Shown piece after piece: positions 17,801 to 25,750 of a stretch of DNA of 64,000 nucleotides. Every line of letters starts with the position of its first letter. The stretch's first letter is position 1. Under the pieces are notes generated by a model. The model made no database searches, was not told where the DNA came from, and saw nothing but the letters and a program-made list of their open reading frames with translations. The DNA lies in assembly GCF_024363255.1 (NCBI RefSeq), contig NZ_AP026070.1, positions 2,542,001 to 2,606,000 on the forward strand. Reading direction: 5' to 3'. This DNA is from Shewanella sp. NFH-SH190041. Lineage in GTDB: Bacteria > Pseudomonadota > Gammaproteobacteria > Enterobacterales > Shewanellaceae. Made by a program: the position numbers and the translations under genes.

Positions 17801-18400
17801 TTAGCTAGAGTGATGCTTTGGCATAAAGCGGCGCGCCAAATAATAATCCAGACTGGTATAACGCCCACCGCCGTACATCAGCAGCACCAACAACATCAGT
17901 GCATAGGTAGCCGCGAACTCAATACCATTGTTTAACACCACAAAGCTGCCCGATGACGTCAGCCAATCATAATTGCCATACTCTTGCAGGATCTCTTTGG
18001 CTCGGCTCAATTTATCTGCAGAGGCCAATACCTGTTCATTGGCCAGCCAAGAGGATGGATCGGCAATGGCCAGCCAACCGTTTTGCCAGTGCACTGTTAC
18101 AGCGGCCACCACCATGGTAAATATCATCGGAATCGCCACCAGCCGAGTGGCTAACCCCAGCAGCAGGAAAATGGCCCCAAACAACTCAGTGCCCGCGGCT
18201 AAGGCTGCTAACACTGCCGGCATGGGTAGCCCTAACCCCCAATCTGGGTTAGCAAACCATTCAACAGTATCACTAAAATGAGACAATTTGTTATAACCGG
18301 CTTGCATCAGAATCGGTGCAAGGTAAATACGGATTGCCAGCGGGGCGAGCCCGTCGAAGTGCTTGAGCAAAGATAATAGTTTTTCTGCCAACTGGATCAT
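17801..18400 (-). CDS. DoxX-family integral membrane protein
   Basis: The 199-residue protein begins with a short amphipathic stretch, then 'LAPLAIRIYLAPILMQAGYNKLSHF', the typical DoxX first segment (landmark near residue 20). Further hydrophobic segments follow at about residues 60-82, 86-106 and 150-172. 'GTELFGAIFLLLGLATRL' is the family's second-helix signature. An AGGAT ribosome site precedes the ATG. DoxX proteins are inner-membrane proteins tied to redox or sulfur metabolism; the exact role here is unknown. It is a single gene with its own terminator. Confidence 0.85.
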   Translation of the reverse strand: MIQLAEKLLSLLKHFDGLAPLAIRIYLAPILMQAGYNKLSHFSDTVEWFANPDWGLGLPMPAVLAALAAGTELFGAIFLLLGLATRLVAIPMIFTMVVAAVTVHWQNGWLAIADPSSWLANEQVLASADKLSRAKEILQEYGNYDWLTSSGSFVVLNNGIEFAATYALMLLVLLMYGGGRYTSLDYYLARRFMPKHHSS

Positions 18401-18869
18401 CGGATCATCCTTTTAGGTAGATTGTGGTGCAGCTGTGCTGACGGCGGGATGTTGTGATACGACCCGTATGGGCAGTATTTTCTTTCACCATTAACCATGA
18501 TTGTCTATCTCAGGGCGTCATGAGTTGCTGGTATTGAGTACATATACTTTGGCACACTTGAACAGACTTGCCATGACACACTCATAACGAAAAGCGGCTC
18601 AAACAAGCAATACCGCTATGTAAGGGCTCTAGAATCTAATGGAAAAGCAAGCAAAGCTTAGATAGATAAACGGAAAAGAAAGACGAAGAAGAAAAATAGC
18701 AACAGCACAAGATGAATTAGTCAAGCTGCAACCGGCTATCTTTCAATTCATGCTCTAGTCAGAACTAGCTGATTACTAAAACACATTTCCCCCAAGCTGC
18801 CTCTGGCATGACAGGGGATACGGTGGTTTAATGAACACGTTACAAGGTAGAGTTTGCAAGGATATCTAG
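18401..18869. other. Intergenic region
   Basis: About 470 bases separate divergent genes. No gene, RNA or terminator was recognised. The right-hand half becomes A-rich towards the orphan membrane gene. Confidence 0.4.
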
Positions 18870-19484
18870 TTGGAAGAAATACTTTTAAAAAATGCTGCAT
18901 TAGTTATCGGTGCACTTTTCACTGCAATGATCGCTGGCTTTTTTGCTTTTATAAACCTCATTTCAAGTAAAGAGCAAAAAGTCTCAGAATTCAGACAGGA
19001 TTGGATAAATCAACTTAGAAATGCAATTTCTGAGTACATATCGTCATTATCTTATTTATCAATTTTGTATAAACATCACTCAGAGCAAGAAAGTTCTAAG
19101 AAAAAGTCAAAACTCGATATGGCTCAGTCTGTTGATGAAACATATTCTAAGCTAAACAAATCATATAATGACATTTTGTTTCGAATTAATCCGAAAGAAA
19201 AGAATAAAAAACATACATTGATAAATAATGAATTTCTGACAGCTTTAAGTGAAACGCGAGAACTTTACATGAAAAGTGACTTTCTCGGAGCTGTAAAGGC
19301 TTGTGACAAACTTAGAAATAAGACAAAACCATTGCTCAAATATGAGTGGATTAGAGTTAAAAGTGGTGAACCAAAATTTAAATTTTGGAAAAATTTTGCT
19401 GTTCTAATTCTTGCTATGGGCTTTAGCTTGTCATTGTATTGTGGATATCAATTGCTTAATGCAGTACAAGCTGGTGTATTGTAG
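18870..19484 (+). CDS. AT-rich orphan membrane protein, unknown function
   Basis: The 204-residue protein starts at a TTG, supported by an AAGGA ribosome site 8 bases ahead. It has one N-terminal membrane segment (about residues 8-32), a long Lys/Ser-rich helical cytoplasmic part with coiled-coil character, and one C-terminal membrane segment (about residues 178-198). Base and codon use are much more AT-rich and lysine-rich than the neighbouring genes, which suggests recent transfer. It stands alone. I recognise no family; similar two-helix proteins occur in genomic islands. Confidence 0.6.
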   Translation: MEEILLKNAALVIGALFTAMIAGFFAFINLISSKEQKVSEFRQDWINQLRNAISEYISSLSYLSILYKHHSEQESSKKKSKLDMAQSVDETYSKLNKSYNDILFRINPKEKNKKHTLINNEFLTALSETRELYMKSDFLGAVKACDKLRNKTKPLLKYEWIRVKSGEPKFKFWKNFAVLILAMGFSLSLYCGYQLLNAVQAGVL

Positions 19485-19722
19485 AAATGCAAATATAACA
19501 AGGTCTCAAGGTTGGGGTTGTAACAGTTGCCGGTTTCGCTTCCCTTCACATTTTAACCAATAATTAATCACTGCTTAAGGCAGCGCTTCCAAAGTAACTC
19601 CTGTCCCATTATGAGTTTTGCAATCAGCAGCTTATCTGTACATTCGAGCCATAATTTATCGCATTAATATATAGAATCGGCTTAAACCACTATCCACAAG
19701 AAAAGGCCTGCGATAACAATCC

Positions 19723-21126
19723 TTAATCCGTCCCCTCAAGATAGGAGACTGACAGGGCAAACCAGGCTAAATACTCATCTGCACTATTAATATTCTCGAC
19801 AGTGGCTTCAGAGGCATGAATAGCATTAGACTCTGACGTAATAGCCGCACTGGCCTGCAGCAGCGCCCAACAAGCACTAAACAGCCAATAAATATTTACT
19901 GCGGCATCAATCTGCATGGCATTGCAGTCTGGCAATCCCAAAGCATGAATATACCCAGCACTCAGTGCCAGACACTCCGCATCACTCAGTCCATGGGTTG
20001 CCAGTACCGTTGCCAACTCAGCCAAGGGGCCACCAGCACAAGCATATTCAAAATCAATACAACACAGGCTATCACCGCAACGCAGTAAATTGGCCGGATT
20101 TAAATCCCGGTGACAAAACTGTTCCCACCCATTCTCCCCTTGCGCCATTAATGTCAACCAATGCGCTATCTGCGCCGAGCATTGCAGTAATTGCGCGGCG
20201 CCCTGCTGCACGGCTTTTTTCCGGGTGTTAACCGCTTTATCCCTATCTGCTGCAAATTGCTCTATCGGCTCTTTTATGCCCCCGACGACCAACGTACTTG
20301 TGCTCTCCAATGATTGCAGCTTTATCAAGGCATCATGGTACTGCTGCCATTGCACCGTAGCAGTAATCTTATGTTCTGGTAGCGGTAATCGAGCCAATGA
20401 CAGCAACAATGTCAGCAAAGCCTCAACCCGGGGCGTCAATCCCGCGGGATAACTATGTGGCAAACTATCTATTGCAGCTGATTGACCTATTACTTGGCCT
20501 GCTGATTGATTAAAGAATCGATTTACCAATTGACTTAGCCTGGCCGGTAACTGCACAACGGGTGCAATAATGCCCTGCCGAATATCCTTTTCGAAGCTTG
20601 CATGACTCAGCCCATTTTCTGCGGCAAGTTCTAATTGCCGTCGCTCTGATTGCGATAATTTCTGTTGCTGCGCTTTCTGTTGCGATGGATCTAGTTGCAA
20701 TGATTCCCGTGCCGGTGAACTAACCTCTTTTTGTGGCAAATAGTCACTGAGGTAATATTGTCGCTCTGAACTCACCGCCAGCAATACCGGGGCGAGCCCT
20801 GCAGCACAAGCCTGCTGCCAACAGGCCACTTCTGCTGCGCGGCCAACGCCAAGTGCATCCACCTGGCGGTTAATCCTTAACACCCAACGTCCATCCACCA
20901 CATAATTGCTATTGGATAACCCATCAGTAAGCACCTGCAGTTTCATCTGAGCATATAACCGGGCAGAAGCGGCAAATACTGCAAGCCCGACATGCTCCGC
21001 ATACAAATCACCAAGCACCAGCCCTGATGGATTGCCTTGTGAACAAACACGAGGAGGGACTGCTTTATCTGTTGCCGCTTCAACCTCAGAATTGACGGCG
21101 CCGGAGGTAAGTTTCAACTCACTCAT
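19723..21126 (-). CDS. Aminoglycoside/choline kinase-fold phosphotransferase, probable thiamine kinase, unusually long
   Basis: The APH/choline-kinase motifs are present: an N-lobe 'LTDGLSNSNYVV...WVLRIN', the catalytic loop 'HRDLNPANLL' near residue 338, and the metal-binding 'IDFEYA' about 17 residues later. The start overlaps the PnuC-like gene (ATGA), and the whole operon is behind a TPP riboswitch. Thiamine phosphorylation, as by ThiK, is therefore the likely role. It would trap incoming thiamine. At 467 residues it is far longer than ThiK; the extra length is an N-terminal extension (about 60 residues) and a Gln/Ser-rich insertion around residues 130-320. The substrate is inferred from context only. 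Confidence 0.82.
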   Translation of the reverse strand: MSELKLTSGAVNSEVEAATDKAVPPRVCSQGNPSGLVLGDLYAEHVGLAVFAASARLYAQMKLQVLTDGLSNSNYVVDGRWVLRINRQVDALGVGRAAEVACWQQACAAGLAPVLLAVSSERQYYLSDYLPQKEVSSPARESLQLDPSQQKAQQQKLSQSERRQLELAAENGLSHASFEKDIRQGIIAPVVQLPARLSQLVNRFFNQSAGQVIGQSAAIDSLPHSYPAGLTPRVEALLTLLLSLARLPLPEHKITATVQWQQYHDALIKLQSLESTSTLVVGGIKEPIEQFAADRDKAVNTRKKAVQQGAAQLLQCSAQIAHWLTLMAQGENGWEQFCHRDLNPANLLRCGDSLCCIDFEYACAGGPLAELATVLATHGLSDAECLALSAGYIHALGLPDCNAMQIDAAVNIYWLFSACWALLQASAAITSESNAIHASEATVENINSADEYLAWFALSVSYLEGTD

Positions 21127-21794
21127 AAAGCACGTTCCTGATGGTGGGAAAGTGTTCCTGCCAATTCAGGGCGAGCCAATGCCAGCCACTCCCGTCGCCA
21201 CATCAGATAACCGGCAATGGCCATACCGACATAAAGCACAAACAGCATGGAGGTGAGCATCAGCCCTTTACTGAGATAGAGATAGATTGAGACCAGATCA
21301 ATCACGACCCAATAAAGCCAGTTCTCCAACACTTTTTTCGCCACCAGATAGGTATTGACTACAGCAAAGCAGGTGGTCGCTGCATCCCAATAGGGCAATG
21401 CCGCATGGGTAAACTTGGCCATACCCGCCCCAACCAACAATGACACTAATGCCGTAATTCCAATCAAGCGCACATGCTTCTGCCACGGCCAAGAGGTTAC
21501 CCGCAACCTCTGCTCAGAACCGCCGCCCCAGCGCCACAACCAGAACCCGTATATTGCCATGCCCATGTAATAGACATTCAGTACTGACTCCATCAACAGG
21601 GCCACATGCCAAAACAGCACAGTGTAAATCGCGGTACTCAATAGCGCCGCAGCCCAACAGGCAATATGTTCTTTCATTGCCAGCCAGAGATAAGCAATCG
21701 CAAGTAACACGGCAATGCCTTCCCACAGCGTTATAGCCTGCATTTGGCTCAGTGCCGGTAACAAGGAATCGGACAGAGTTTGCCAGGTATCCAT
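21123..21794 (-). CDS. pnuT: PnuC-family thiamine transporter (PnuT)
   Basis: The 223-residue membrane protein has about seven hydrophobic segments and PnuC motifs: 'YLWLAMKEHIACW', 'VLNVYYMGMAIYGFWLWRWGG' (landmark near residue 75) and 'ENWLYWVVIDLVSIYLY' near residue 160. PnuC proteins carry vitamins by facilitated diffusion, with a kinase trapping the cargo. A PnuC homologue inside a TPP-riboswitch operon next to a kinase is the usual arrangement for thiamine (PnuT) rather than nicotinamide riboside. It sits 7 bases after the YkoF-like gene and overlaps the kinase gene. Confidence 0.9.
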   Translation of the reverse strand: MDTWQTLSDSLLPALSQMQAITLWEGIAVLLAIAYLWLAMKEHIACWAAALLSTAIYTVLFWHVALLMESVLNVYYMGMAIYGFWLWRWGGGSEQRLRVTSWPWQKHVRLIGITALVSLLVGAGMAKFTHAALPYWDAATTCFAVVNTYLVAKKVLENWLYWVVIDLVSIYLYLSKGLMLTSMLFVLYVGMAIAGYLMWRREWLALARPELAGTLSHHQERAL

Positions 21795-21801
21795 AAATGA
21801 A

Positions 21802-22062
21802 TTACTCGCTGTGGCTTAAATCGAGCTGACCGCCGATAAATTTACAAACAAACACTGCCTTGCCAAATTTTTCATGGGCAGCCTGCATCTCTGTGGCCAA
21901 CATGGCCATGACCTCGGCATACTCCCCCACCACCTGAGTTGCCATCGCATTGGTGACTCGCTCAATATTGGGATAATTATCCAATCGGTGGATAAACCAA
22001 TGGATAGGTTCAACATATTGTTCACGCAGTGGGTACATACTAATTTCAGCCGTTAATTTCAT
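21802..22062 (-). CDS. Single-domain YkoF-like thiamine/HMP-binding protein
   Basis: The 86-residue protein corresponds to one YkoF domain: 'EISMYPLREQYVEPI' at the start, 'RVTNAMATQVVGEYAEVM' in the middle and 'AVFVCKF' at the end, following the pattern of the second repeat of B. subtilis YkoF. YkoF binds thiamine and HMP. It has no signal peptide, so it is cytoplasmic as written. A strong AAGGAG ribosome site precedes the ATG. It lies between the TonB receptor and the transporter in a riboswitch-controlled operon, so it may buffer or sense thiamine in the cell. The family call is from motif memory. Confidence 0.75.
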   Translation of the reverse strand: MKLTAEISMYPLREQYVEPIHWFIHRLDNYPNIERVTNAMATQVVGEYAEVMAMLATEMQAAHEKFGKAVFVCKFIGGQLDLSHSE

Positions 22063-22084
22063 TATTTTTCTCCTTGATAAAGCG

Positions 22085-22117
22085 GGCAGACTAACAACAA
22101 GAGTCAGTCAGTCTGCC
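22085..22117 (-). other. Intra-operon hairpin between receptor and YkoF-like genes
   Basis: An 8-base inverted repeat (GGCAGACT / AGTCTGCC) with a 17-base loop lies in the 175-base gap after the receptor stop. No T-run follows, so it may be an RNA-stability or processing element rather than a full terminator. Confidence 0.4.
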
Positions 22118-22237
22118 TCACCGATAAACTTGCTAAGCCAATCGCAAAGACTAGGTGACTCATTGGCTGAGTAATTGCGCTACTAAGTCATTCGCCCAAA
22201 GTCACTGAGCCAGCCTAATCATGCATGTTCTGGAGGA

Positions 22238-24451
22238 TCACCAGTAATCGTATCTAAAGGTCACCCCTAACTGACGCGGGTCGCCATAACGGATATATTG
22301 CTGGGCTGCCCAATCTTTATTGGGCTCATTACCAAAGTAAAAACCGCGCACGCCATAGCTTTCATCTGTCAGATTACGGCCCCAGAGAAACAGCGCCCAA
22401 TGATCAGCCTCATAACCTAACCGCAGATTCAATAACTGATAATTATCCGAGACAAAATCATTGCTGTCGGAATAATAAAAGCTATCCATACCGGATAGAC
22501 TGGCATGGGCAAACAGCCCGCTATCTGCACGCCAAGTGGCTGCCAACTGATAGTTATAGCTAGGCGCATGGGCCAATTCCCGGCCAGACAAATCCACCGG
22601 CTGGCCATTATCATCTTGGTAAATATAAGTATCGTACTTGGCGTTCAGCAGCCCCAGTGTGGCACTTAAGGTAAGGTTGTCCGTCACAAAATACTGGCTT
22701 TGCGCCTCCAGCCCATAATTGGTCGAGCTGGTGGCATTGGCGGTATACAAAATAAAATTACCACTATCGGGGATCTGCACGGAGGCATCCACCTGCTGAT
22801 CTTGCCGATCCATGAAGAATAATGACAAGCGGGTTGCGAGCATACCATCCCACCAAGCACCACTATGACCCAACTCGTAGTTATACAGCGTTTCAGCATC
22901 AAAACTGCGGTACTGACTCAACTCAGCGGGCAAGTCTGTATTAAAACCACCCGGCTTATAACCCCGTGCCACTTTGGCGTACAACAATTGCCCCTTTGCT
23001 AGGGTATAAGACAGAGATAAATGCCCGCCCCACATGGTTTCCGCTGGGGTAAAGGCTTCATTATCACTGTCGCGATAATCTGCATCCCAATGCTCTAGTC
23101 TCAAGCCCGCAGAATAATGCCATTCCCCAAGATACGTATCTAACTGTGCAAAACCAGATAATTTTTTTGCCTGGTAGTCACTGTCTCGATGGCTAGTGTA
23201 CAAGGGACCCGCTTCGTAACGCTCTTCAACCAGCAATTGATTACTTTCGTCCAACTGGTTGGCATACAGCCCCACCAACCAATCTGTGGTGTCAGAAAAA
23301 ATCCGCCCTTCATCAGTACTTAACAAGCGGATATCTTGACTGAAGTTTTGCCGCTTGGCCGTTTTATCCCACCAGTAGTCGTACACGCAAGGAGCACCAT
23401 AACACTCAAACTGTTGCCAATAGGTAGGATTGGCCCAATCACCATCATACGCATGACGTTGTGTGGTATCGGCGTAACTGGTAATGGACTCCAGAGAAAA
23501 CGCCCGATGAGCCTGCCAAGTGAGTTTCAGCCCAGCGCCGGTAGTACGCTGGGTATCCACCCCGGGGCGGTCGGTATAAGTAGTGCTGCCATTAGAGTCT
23601 AATGACCAAGCATCATAGCCATTATCAAAATGGCCTTGCAGTAAGGTTAAATCTGCCTGCAGCGTATCCGTAGCGTACCAGCGTAATTTGGCTTTAGCAG
23701 AAAGCTCATCCCGGGCATTGGTATCGCTGCGCCCCAAATAGGCATTATCCATATAGCCATTTTGCTGGTGGGACTGGAGTGACATTCGCCCTAAAATATC
23801 ACCATCACGGCTTAATGCGCCGCCCGCATAAGCGCCAATAGTCAACAGATCATCACTGCCACCACTGAGTTCAACCCCTGCTTCCGGTGCGGCGGTTGGC
23901 TCAGCGCTTTTCAGATAAATGGCCCCGGCCAGCGCATTACCGCCAAACAAGGTACTTTGTGGGCCGCGCAGCACCTCGACCTGATCAATATCAAACAGCC
24001 CGGAAGCCATTCCCAGCCCTGATAGGTCGATATCATCAATAAAAAAGCCCACCGAGGCATTAGGTGCGCCTTCATATTCTTCCTGATCCCCAACGCCCCG
24101 GATCTGAAAATAACGCGCCCGGGAGCTGCCACCAGACCAGTTTAAATTGGCAATACCGTTGAGCACATCTTGAAAGTTTTCACCGCCATCATCCTCTAAC
24201 TGCGCCCGGTCAAGCACACTGATACTGGCAGGCACCTGATCCAGTGCCGCTGCGCGAAAATCGGCAGTGACCACCAAGGTTTCTATTGTGCGCGCCGCCT
24301 GAGTATCCGGCGGTGCTTGATGCAAATAATGGGACGATTCACGGTCTGTGGTCACCGATGATGATTCAGATTGAGACTCCTGCGCGAATGCAGGAACAGA
24401 GATTGCAGCGATCAGAGCTGCGGATACAGAGGAGTAATTATTATTTTTCAT
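22238..24451 (-). CDS. TonB-dependent outer-membrane receptor, probable thiamine receptor
   Basis: The 737-residue protein has a signal peptide ending 'SVPAFA', a TonB-box-like 'ETLVVTADF' near residue 57, a plug ('SISVLDRAQLEDDGGENFQDVL', landmark near residue 76; 'EVLRGPQSTLFGGNALAGAI' near 158) and a barrel ending 'GVTFRYDYW' with a terminal aromatic residue. It is the first gene behind the TPP riboswitch and is followed by thiamine transport and kinase genes, so thiamine or a thiamine derivative is the likely cargo. The ATG at 24451 lies just after a hairpin that contains its ribosome site. Confidence 0.9.
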   Translation of the reverse strand: MKNNNYSSVSAALIAAISVPAFAQESQSESSSVTTDRESSHYLHQAPPDTQAARTIETLVVTADFRAAALDQVPASISVLDRAQLEDDGGENFQDVLNGIANLNWSGGSSRARYFQIRGVGDQEEYEGAPNASVGFFIDDIDLSGLGMASGLFDIDQVEVLRGPQSTLFGGNALAGAIYLKSAEPTAAPEAGVELSGGSDDLLTIGAYAGGALSRDGDILGRMSLQSHQQNGYMDNAYLGRSDTNARDELSAKAKLRWYATDTLQADLTLLQGHFDNGYDAWSLDSNGSTTYTDRPGVDTQRTTGAGLKLTWQAHRAFSLESITSYADTTQRHAYDGDWANPTYWQQFECYGAPCVYDYWWDKTAKRQNFSQDIRLLSTDEGRIFSDTTDWLVGLYANQLDESNQLLVEERYEAGPLYTSHRDSDYQAKKLSGFAQLDTYLGEWHYSAGLRLEHWDADYRDSDNEAFTPAETMWGGHLSLSYTLAKGQLLYAKVARGYKPGGFNTDLPAELSQYRSFDAETLYNYELGHSGAWWDGMLATRLSLFFMDRQDQQVDASVQIPDSGNFILYTANATSSTNYGLEAQSQYFVTDNLTLSATLGLLNAKYDTYIYQDDNGQPVDLSGRELAHAPSYNYQLAATWRADSGLFAHASLSGMDSFYYSDSNDFVSDNYQLLNLRLGYEADHWALFLWGRNLTDESYGVRGFYFGNEPNKDWAAQQYIRYGDPRQLGVTFRYDYW

Positions 24452-24452
24452 G

Positions 24453-24476
24453 GGACCTCAATACAGGTTGAGATCC
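24453..24476 (-). promoter_or_regulatory. Ribosome-site-sequestering hairpin, riboswitch expression platform
   Basis: On the minus strand, GGATCTCAA and TTGAGGTCC (8 of 9 paired) form a stem with a 6-base loop, ending one base before the receptor ATG. The GAGG ribosome site is in the 3' arm. This suggests translational control by the adjacent TPP aptamer. Confidence 0.6.
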
Positions 24477-24513
24477 GGCATTGCAAAAAGCGTGGTTAAT
24501 GCACAGAGAGTCA

Positions 24514-24610
24514 GCCCATTCCTACGCCGGTATCAGCCGGATCAGGTTCTAAGGGTTTGTCACAGGACATCTCAGTCTGGCGCTAAACGCGCCAGACACC
24601 CCTTGGCGGC
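24514..24610 (-). promoter_or_regulatory. TPP riboswitch (THI element)
   Basis: Read on the minus strand, the conserved blocks appear in order: GGGGTGTC, a variable stem with loop (CTGGCGC...GCGCCAG), CTGAGA, AAACCCTTAGAACCTGATC, CCGG...CCGG, and GCGTAGGAATGGG. These are the THI-box hallmarks that bind thiamine pyrophosphate. It lies about 60 bases before the start of the TonB receptor and heads the four-gene thiamine operon. Confidence 0.95.
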
Positions 24611-24670
24611 GCTCATTATACAGACAATTTAGCGAAAAGCATCTGATACTGTTCGTATTTCATACATAAT

Positions 24671-24697
24671 AAAAAGCCCCGCAATAGCAGGGCTTAA
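24671..24697 (-). terminator. Rho-independent terminator after yciA
   Basis: On the minus strand, AAGCCCTGC, a 4-base loop and GCGGGGCTT are followed by five T. This lies about 90 bases past the thioesterase stop. Confidence 0.85.
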
Positions 24698-24789
24698 GCA
24701 TGATGGGTAATAACGAAAGGAAACTATCCAGCGCTATTTTGTCATTGGCATTAACTGCACTAATTCACTAATGCCTCTCAGTATGGGGA

Positions 24790-25206
24790 TTACACGCCAA
24801 TATTGAGTTTACGCAGTGATGCTTCAGTTTCCGTTTCCAAATCAGCCATGGTCTTACCATGGGGTTCAGGCAGACCGGTGTCAGGATTGACCCGCACAAA
24901 CACCATTTCATCTACCGCACAAATGGTCTTGCCGGTAAATTTATTCCGCAGCAGACAAGAAACCGTGATCGATGTCCGTCCTACCGCCTTGGTCGTCAGA
25001 CCAAACTCCACCACATCGCCTTCTGAGGCTGGGTTCTCAAAAGAAATAGCCGCCATGTGCTTGGTCACAATACACTTAGTGCCCAGCTGACAAATCACAT
25101 AAATGGCCGCTTCTTCATCAATCCAGGCCAGCGCCCGGCCACCGAACAGGGTTCTGGCGTAATTAAGATCTTCCGGCATAACCAGACGTCGGGAGAGAAA
25201 CTTCAT
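24790..25206 (-). CDS. yciA: YciA-like acyl-CoA thioesterase (hotdog fold)
   Basis: The 138-residue protein has the YciA pattern: 'RRLVMPEDLNYARTLFGGRALAWIDEEAA' (landmark near residue 6, with the catalytic Asp in the 'WIDE' helix), 'KHMAAISFENPASEGDVVEF' and 'SITVSCLLRNKFTG'. It hydrolyses acyl-CoAs in the cytoplasm. The ATG follows a short ribosome site ('GAAAG'). It is 45 bases downstream of hinT on the same strand and likely shares its transcript. Confidence 0.92.
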   Translation of the reverse strand: MKFLSRRLVMPEDLNYARTLFGGRALAWIDEEAAIYVICQLGTKCIVTKHMAAISFENPASEGDVVEFGLTTKAVGRTSITVSCLLRNKFTGKTICAVDEMVFVRVNPDTGLPEPHGKTMADLETETEASLRKLNIGV

Positions 25207-25251
25207 AATCTTTCCGTTATTACATAGAGGTGCCGCTCAAGCGGCCACAGG

Positions 25252-25614
25252 TTAAACAGACTGCTTTTTCGCCAACAGCGGGCCCAGTGGCTCACCACCG
25301 ACCAGATGCATATGGATATGGAACACTTCCTGACCGGCATGCTGGTTGCAGTTCATGATCAAGCGATAGCCATCTTTCGCAATACCGGCCTCTTCAGCCA
25401 GTTTTGCCGCTACCGTGACCATACGGCCTAAAGCTTTTTCATCCGATGCTTTTACGTCATTCACGGTCGGGATCAGATGATTAGGCACAATCAGCACATG
25501 GGTTGGTGCTTGAGGGGAAATATCCCGAAATGCAGTGACCAGCTCATCCTGATACAGAATGTCAGCCGGAATTTCCCGGCGGATAATTTTACTGAAAATA
25601 GTCTCTTCGGCCAT
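25252..25614 (-). CDS. hinT: HIT-family nucleotide-binding protein HinT
   Basis: This small protein of about 120 residues has the histidine triad in '[11 protein letters not shown]' (HxHxH) at the C-terminal end and '[20 protein letters not shown]' near the N-terminus, as in HinT. I use the ATG at 25614 (MAEETIF), which has GGAG 9 bases ahead; a GTG 15 bases upstream would overlap that site. HinT hydrolyses purine nucleoside phosphoramidates, such as aminoacyl-AMP adducts. It is divergent from the M61 peptidase. Confidence 0.93.
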   Translation of the reverse strand: MAEETIFSKIIRREIPADILYQDELVTAFRDISPQAPTHVLIVPNHLIPTVNDVKASDEKALGRMVTVAAKLAEEAGIAKDGYRLIMNCNQHAGQEVFHIHMHLVGGEPLGPLLAKKQSV

Positions 25615-25750
25615 CGTGTTATTCTCCACAGCTGATAGCGATATAAAGTCCCAAGTATACCCGTATTTATCGTGGCGGCTACGCCAAATTGATTGCCCGG
25701 CCGACGCAATTTTGGCAGCATGGGCGATAAACTTCAGTGAGTTAACTGCT

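Noticed and set aside
19485..19560. Sequence after the orphan membrane gene (TATAACAAGG ... CTCAAGG) resembling the start of an integron attC site
   Set aside because: I found no complementary right-hand core site (GTTRRRY) or internal stem partners, and no integrase or second cassette is present.
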